From positions 9,696,793 through 9,760,792 of the forward strand of contig NC_091346.1 in assembly GCF_038502225.1 (NCBI RefSeq): a DNA stretch of 64,000 nt. Direction: 5' to 3'. The notes below the pieces were generated by a model, which searched no databases, had not been told where the DNA came from, and saw only the letters and a list, made by a program, of their open reading frames with translations. Positions 57,917 through 64,000 of the stretch are shown here, in pieces (position 1 is the stretch's first letter; each line of letters begins with the position of its first letter). The stretch is from Cherax quadricarinatus (lineage: Eukaryota > Arthropoda > Malacostraca > Decapoda > Parastacidae). The translations under genes were made by a program, and so were the position numbers.

Positions 57917-60185
57917 GAAGGTGGGAGGAATGGTTGGTGGGAGGGTGGTGGGAGAGTTGGTGGGAGGGTTGGTGGGAAGGTTGGTGGGAGGGTTGGTGGG
58001 AAGGTTGGTGGGAGAGTTGGTGGGAGGGTTGGTGGGAAGGTTGGTGGGAGGGTTGGTGGGAAGGTTGGTGGGAGAGTTGGTGGGAGGGTTGGTGGGAAGG
58101 TTGGTGGGAGGGTTGGTGGGAGGGTTGGTGGGAGGGTTGGTGGGAGGGTGGTGGGAGAGTTGGTGGGAGGGTTGGTGGGAAGGTTGGTGGGAGGGTTGGT
58201 GGGAGGGTTGGTGGGAGGGTGGTAGGAGAGTTGGTGGGAAGGTTGGTGGGAGGGTTGGTGGGAGGGTTGGTGGGAAGGTTGGTGGGAGGGTTGGTGGGAG
58301 GGTTGGTGGGAGGGTGGTAGGAGAGTTGGTGGGAAGGTTGGTGGGAGGGTTGGTAGGAGGGTTGGTGGGAAGGTTGGTGGGAGGGTTGGTGGGAGGGTTG
58401 GTGGGAGGGTTGGTGGTAGGGTTGGTGGGACGGTTGGTGGGAGGGTGGTAGGAGAGTTGGTGGGAAGGTTGGTGGGAGGGTTGGTGGGAGGGTTGGTGGG
58501 AGGGTGGTAGGAGAGTTGGTGGGAAGGTTGGTGGGAGGGTTGGTGGGAGGGTTGGTGGGAAGGTTGGTGGGAGTGTTGGTCGGAGGGTTGGTGGGAGCGT
58601 TGGTGGGAGGGTTGGTGGGAAGGTTGGTGGGAGGGTGGTATGAGAGTTGGTGGGAAGGTTGGTGGGAGGGTTGGTGGAAGGGTTGGTGGGAAGGTTGGTG
58701 GGATGGTTGGTGGGAGAGTTGGTGGGAAGGTTGGTGGGAGGGTTGGTGGGATGGTTGGTGGGAGAGTTGGTGGGAGGGTTGGTGGGAAGGTTGGTGGGAG
58801 GGTTGGTAGGAGGGTTGGTGGGAAGGTTGGTGGGAAGGTTGGTGGGAAGGTTGGTGGGAAGGTTGGTGGGAAGGTTGGTAGGAGGGTTGGTAGGAGGGTT
58901 GGTGGGAAGGTTGGTGGGAAGGTTGGTGGGAGGGTTGGTAGGAGGGTTGGTGGGAAGGTTGGTGGGGAGGTTGGTGGGAAGGTTGGTGGGAAGGTTGGTG
59001 GGAAGGTTGGTAGGAGGGTTGGTAGGAGGGTTGGTGGGAAGGTTGGTGGGAAGGTTGGTGGGAGGGTTGGTAGGAGGGTTGGTGGGAAGGTTGGTGGGAA
59101 GGTTGGTGGGAGGGTTGGTGGGAGGGTTGGTGGGAAGGTTGGTGGGAGGGTTGGTGGGATGGTTGGCGGGAGAGTTGGTGGGAGGGTTGGTGGGAAGGTT
59201 GGTAGGAGGGTTGGTAGGAGGGTTGGTGGGAAGGTTGGTGGGAAGGTTGGTGGGAGGGTTGGTGGGGAGGTTGGTGGGAGGGTTGGTGGGATGGTTGGTG
59301 GGAGAGTTGGTGGGAGGGTTGGTGGGAAGGTTGGTGGGAGGGTTGGTAGGAGGGTTGGTGGGAAGGTTGGTGGGAAGGTTGGTGGGAAGGTTGGTGGGAA
59401 GGTTGGTGGGAGGGTTGGTGGGAGGGTTGGTGGGAAGGTTGGTGGGAAGGTTGGTGGGAAGGTTGGTGGGAAGGTTGGTGGGAGGGTTGGTGGGAAGGTT
59501 GGTGGGAGGGTGATGGGAAGGTTGGTGGGAAGGTTGGTGGGAAGGTTGGTGGGAAGGTTGGTGGGACGGTTGGTGGGAGGGTTGGTGGGAGGGTTGGTGG
59601 GAAGGTTGGTGGGAAGGTTGGTGGGAAGGTTGGTGGGAGGGTTGGTGGGATGGTTGGTGGGAAGGTTGGTGGGAGGGTTGGTGGGAGGGTTGGTGGGAGG
59701 TTGGTGGGAGGGTTGGTGGGAAGGTTGGTGGGAGGGTGGTGGGAAGGTTGGTGGGAAGGTTGGTGGGAAGGTTGGTGGGATGGTTGGTGGGAAGGTTGGT
59801 GGGAGGGTTGGTGGGAGGGTTGGTCGGAAGGTTGGTGGGAGGGTTGGTGGGATGGTTGGTGGGAAGGTTGGTGGGAGGGTGGTGTTAAGGTTGGTGGGAA
59901 GGTTGGTGGGAGGGTTGGTGGGATGGTTGGTGGGAAGGTTGGTGGGAGGGTTGGTGGGAGGGTTGGTGGGAAGGTTGGTGGGAGGGTTGGTGGGATGGTT
60001 GGTGGGATGGTTGGTGGGAAGGTTGGTGGGAGGGTTGGTGGGAGGGTTAGTGGGAGGGTTGGTGGGAGTGTTGGTGGGAGGGTTAGTGGGAGGGTTAGTG
60101 GGAGGGTTAGTGGAAGGGTTGGTGGGAGGGTTAGTGGGAGGGTTGGCGGAGGGTTGGTGGGAGGGTTGGTGGGAGGGTTAACCGG
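57917..60185. repeat. 12-bp G-rich satellite, about 190 units
   Basis: The unit is GGTTGGTGGGA followed by A or G, 12 bases, with occasional shorter units that create phase changes. Four G-runs fall within 19 bases (GGGAGGGTTGGTGGGAGGG), so each pair of units fits a G-quadruplex pattern. Open frames encoding VGGRVGGKV, LVGGLVGR and WWEGWWEG repeats on plus are artefacts. The unit has T and G but almost no C. Confidence 0.95.
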
Positions 60186-60585
60186 TAATGGTGGGAGAGT
60201 TGGTTGGAGGGATGGTGGGAGAGTTGTTGTGAGGGATGGTGGGAGAGTTGTTGTGAGGGATGGTGGGAGAGTTGGTGTGAGGGATGGTGGGAGAGTTGGT
60301 GTGAGGGATGGTGGGAGAGTTGGTGTGAGAGATGGTGGGAGAGTTGGTGTGAGGGATGGTGGGAGAGTTGGTGTGAGAGATGGTGGGAGAGTTGGTGTGA
60401 GAGATGGTGGGAGAGTTGGTGTGAGGGATGGTAGGAGAATTGGTGATAGGGATGGTGGTAGAGTTGGTTGGAAGGTTCGTGGCAGGGTGGTGGGAGGGTT
60501 GGTGGGAGAGTTGGTGAGAGGTTGGGAGGGTGTTAGGGTTGGTGGGAGGGTGAGGGGAAGGTGGGAGGGTGGGTGGGACGGAAGG
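60186..60585. repeat. 24-bp variant of the G-rich satellite and degenerate edge
   Basis: From 60186 the period doubles: units of about 24 bases read GGGATGGTGGGAGAGTTG plus GTGTGA or TTGTGA, about eleven copies to 60450, then decay to 60585. This is a higher-order form derived from the 12-bp unit. Confidence 0.9.
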
Positions 60586-61106
60586 AAAGAATTAAACCAT
60601 AATGAAGGAGAGACCGTAAGGAAGGAGAGAGTTGGAAAGTCAGAGAACGTTATTGTTCATTCTTACTTAAGGTAAGTATGAACGATTGTGAAGAATGACA
60701 GAGAAATGATGGAGAACGAAAAAGGGATGATGGGAGGATGGAAGATGGATTAAGAAGGATGGCAATAGGAAAGACGTGATGGAATAAGAGGAAATTAGAA
60801 AGGGCGAGGAACGAGGCATAGAGAGGGAGGAAGGCAATGTATGGAAAGGATGAAAGGAAGAACAGAAATTGAATGCTAAATAAAAAGACTGAATGAGAAA
60901 CGGATGATTAAAGGAAAAAGAGACGTGAAGGAATATGGGAAGGAAGGAGGAAGTGAAGGAAAGTATAATGGAGAGGTAGAATGGACAATTGAAATGGAAA
61001 ACAGAAGGAAGACGAGTAAATAACCAGCAGGTGTAAGGAGACGAAGAGGAAAGTGAAGGACTGGAAAAGATCTTTCAATACATATAAAAAATAACATCTA
61101 AGAAGG
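60586..61106. other. Purine-rich unique sequence, no gene
   Basis: Irregular A/G-rich DNA without an evident repeat period or supported coding region. It forms the right edge of the purine island. Confidence 0.6.
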
Positions 61107-64000
61107 ATTAGCCAGAGTCTAGCTGCCTCTACTGTAGTCTACATTGTTGTGGCATGGTAGCTGCCTCTACTGTAGTCTACATTGTTGTGGCAAGGTAGCT
61201 GCCTCTACTGTAGTCTACATTGTTGTGGCAAGGTAGCTGCCTCTACTGTAGTCTACATTGTTGTGGCATGGTAGCTGCCTCTACTGTAGTCTACATTGTT
61301 GTGGCATGGAAGCTGCCTCTACTGTAGTCTACATTGTTGTGGCACGGAAGCTGCCCCTACTGTAGTCTACATTGTTGTGGCACGGAAGCTGCCTCTGCTG
61401 TAGTCTACATTGTTGTGGCACGGAAGCTGCCTCTACTGTAGTCTACATTGTTGTGGCATGGAAGCTGCCTCTGCTGTAGTCTACATTGTTGTGGCACGGA
61501 AGCTGCCTCTACTGTAGTCTACATTGTTGTGGCACGGAAGCTGCCTCTGCTGTAGTCTACAATGTTGTGGCATGGAAGCTGCCTCTTCTGTAGTCTACAT
61601 TGTTGTGGCACGGAAGCTGCCTCTGCTGTAGTCTACAATGTTGTGGCATGGAAGCTGCCTCTACTGTAGTCTACATTGTTGTGGCATGGAAGCTGCCTCT
61701 ACTGTAGTCTACATTGTTTGGCATGGAAGCTGCCTCTACTGTAGTCTACATTGTTGTAGCATGGAAGCTGCCTCTACTGTAGTCTACATTGTTGTGGCAT
61801 GGAAGCTGCCTCTACTGTAGTCTACATTGTTTGGCATGGAAGCTGCCTCTGCTGTAGTCTACATTGTTGTGGCATGGAAGCTGCCTCTACTGTAGTCTAC
61901 ATTGTTGTGGCATGGAAGCTGCCTCTGCTGTAGTCTACATTGTTTGGCATGGAAGCTGCCTCTGCTGTAGTCTACATTGTTTGGCATGGAAGCTGCCTCT
62001 GCTGTAGTCTACATTGTTTGGCATGGAAGCTGCCTCTGCTGTAGTCTACATTGTTTGGCATGGAAGCTGCCTCTGCTGTAGTCTACATTGTTTGGCATGG
62101 AAGCTGCCTCTGCTGTAGTCTACGTTGTTGTGGCATGGAAGCTGCCTCTACTGTAGTCTACATTGTTTGGCATGGAAGCTGCCTCTGCTGTAGTCTACAC
62201 TGCTATGGCATGGAAGCTGCCTCTGCTGTAGTCTACATTGTTTGGCATGGAAGCTGCCTCTGCTGTAGTCTACATTGTTTGGCATGGAAGCTGCCTCTGC
62301 TGTAGTCTACATTGTTTGGCATGGAAGCTGCCTCTGCTGTAGTCTACACTGCTATGGCATGGAAGCTGCCTCTGCTGTAGTCTACATTGTTTGGCATGGA
62401 AGCTGCCTCTGCTGTAGTCTACATTGTTTGGCATGGAAGCTGCCTCTGCTGTAGTCTACATTGTTTGGCATGGAAGCTGCCTCTGCTGTAGTCTACATTG
62501 TTTGGCATGGAAGCTGCCTCTGCTGTAGTCTACATTGTTTGGCATGGAAGCTGCCTCTGCTGTAGTCTACATTGTTGTGGCATGGAAGCTGCCTCTACTG
62601 TAGTCTACATTGTTTGGCATGGAAGCTGCCTCTGCTGTAGTCTACATTGTTTGGCATGGAAGCTGCCTCTACTGTAGTCTACATTGTTTGGCATGGAAGC
62701 TGCCTCTACTGTAGTCTACATTGTTTGGCATGGAAGCTGCCTCTGCTGTAGTCTACATTGTTTGGCATGGAAGCTGCCTCTGCTGTAGTCTACATTGTTT
62801 GGCATGGAAGCTGCCTCTGCTGTAGTCTACATTGTTTGGCATGGAAGCTGCCTCTGCTGTAGTCTACACTGCTATGGCATGGAAGCTGCCTCTGCTGTAG
62901 TCTACATTGTTTGGCATGGAAGCTGCCTCTGCTGTAGTCTACATTGTTTGGCATGGAAGCTGCCTCTGCTGTAGTCTACATTGTTTGGCATGGAAGCTGC
63001 CTCTGCTGTAGTCTACATTGTTTGGCATGGAAGCTGCCTCTGCTGTAGTCTACATTGTTTGGCATGGAAGCTGCCTCTGCTGTAGTCTACATTGTTGTGG
63101 CATGGAAGCTGCCTCTACTGTAGTCTACATTGTTTGGCATGGAAGCTGCCTCTGCTGTAGTCTACATTGTTTGGCATGGAAGCTGCCTCTACTGTAGTCT
63201 ACATTGTTTGGCATGGAAGCTGCCTCTGCTGTAGTCTACATTGTTTGGCATGGAAGCTGCCTCTGCTGTAGTCTACATTGTTGTGGCATGGAAGCTGCCG
63301 CTGCTGTAGTCTACATTGTTTGGCATGGAAGCTGCCTCTGCTGTAGTCTACACTGCTATGGCATGGAAGCTGCCTCTGCTGTAGTCTACATTGTTTGGCA
63401 TGGAAGCTGCCTCTGCTGTAGTCTACACTGCTATGGCATGGAAGCTGCCTCTGCTGTAGTCTACATTGTTTGGCATGGAAGCTGCCTCTGCTGTAGTCTA
63501 CATTGTTTGGCATGGAAGCTGCAACTACTGTAGTCTACATTGTTTGGCATGGAAGCTGCCTCTGCTGTAGTCTACACGGTTGTGGCATGGAAGCTGCCTC
63601 TACTGTAGTCTACATTGTTTGGCATGGAAGCTGCCTCTACTGTAGTCTACATTGTTTGGCATGGAAGCTGCCTCTGCTGTAGTCTACATTGTTTGGCATG
63701 GAAGCTGCCTCTACTGTAGTCTACATTGTTTGGCATGGAAGCTGCCTCTGCTGTAGTCTACATTGTTTGGCATGGAAGCTGCCTCTACTGTAGTCTACAT
63801 TGTTTGGCATGGAAGCTGCCTCTGCTGTAGTCTACATTGTTTGGCATGGAAGCTGCCTCTACTGTAGTCTACATTGTTTGGCATGGAAGCTGCCTCTGCT
63901 GTAGTCTACACGGTTGTGGCATGGAAGCTGCCTCTACTGTAGTCTACATTGTTTGGCATGGAAGCTGCCTCTACTGTAGTCTACATTGTTTGGCATGGAA
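61107..64000. repeat. Minisatellite, 37-38 bp unit, about 77 copies, runs off the window
   Basis: Units contain GGCATGGAAGCTGCCTCT, then (A/G)CTGTAGTCTACATTG and TTT or TTGT. The first seven to ten units are the TTGTGG form and later ones the TTTGG form. The variant CACTGCTATGG and the TTGTTGTGG variant recur at a 520-bp spacing (62347 and 62867, 62571 and 63091), i.e. a 14-unit higher-order repeat. Short open frames are artefacts. Confidence 0.96.

Noticed and set aside
57902..60675. Valine/glycine- or tryptophan/glutamate-rich repeat protein
   Set aside because: Translation of the 12-bp G-rich array, open in several frames at once.
61107..64000. CRISPR-like array with 37-bp repeats
   Set aside because: There are no spacers: consecutive units are contiguous.

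Overview
This window looks like a piece of a large, repeat-choked arthropod genome, most likely a decapod crustacean such as a crayfish. That placement is inference. It rests on the mix of non-LTR retrotransposons (several CR1/Jockey-like families and one RNase H-bearing I-like family), BEL/Pao and Ty3/gypsy LTR-element relics, tRNA-like SINE pieces, and very long mini- and microsatellites. Nothing bacterial is present: there are no operons and no ribosome binding sites. I found no host protein gene, tRNA or rRNA that I can support. Almost every long open frame is either transposon-derived or an artefact of a tandem repeat whose unit has no stop codons.

Layout. 1-4440: AT-rich DNA, then a long decayed non-LTR element on the minus strand (family A) with recognisable ORF1, endonuclease and reverse transcriptase pieces, and a second 3' end of the same family. 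4448-5957: a TG/GA microsatellite and a 42-bp minisatellite. 7185-13245: LINE family B (plus), a 300-365 bp inverted repeat beside a gypsy pol relic (minus), and an I-like LINE with RNase H (minus). 13555-15965: three blocks of one minisatellite, with a family A LINE fragment inserted between the first two. 16805-22076: two large minisatellites (37-40 bp and 27 bp units) with higher-order structure. 22077-29050: AT-rich DNA with LINE 3' stubs, a SINE pair, a gypsy gag-pol relic lacking RT, and a 152-bp foldback. 29060-35250: a BEL/Pao element broken by two nested insertions, one of them a nearly intact CR1 LINE. 35390-37861: two inverted-repeat structures, a Jockey-like fragment and a TA microsatellite.

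38205-60585 is the most striking part. It is a ~22-kb purine-rich (G/A on the plus strand) island with two arrays of a 24-bp repeat (about 9.0 kb and 5.0 kb), followed by a 12-bp G-rich array. Two copies of one LINE family (family E) lie in it in the same orientation. One is a 5'-truncated stub, the other an almost complete element with an uninterrupted ORF2 (endonuclease plus RT) and a zinc-knuckle ORF1, ending in a poly(A) run. Both copies sit inside polypurine DNA and both 3' ends abut the start of a 24-bp array. This suggests insertion preference for GA-rich repeats, or array growth seeded at LINE 3' ends. 61107-64000 is a 37-bp minisatellite that runs off the window end.

The elements do not form a pathway. 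The window records successive insertion: LINEs into LTR elements, LINEs into satellites, then local amplification of arrays with their own higher-order repeats.
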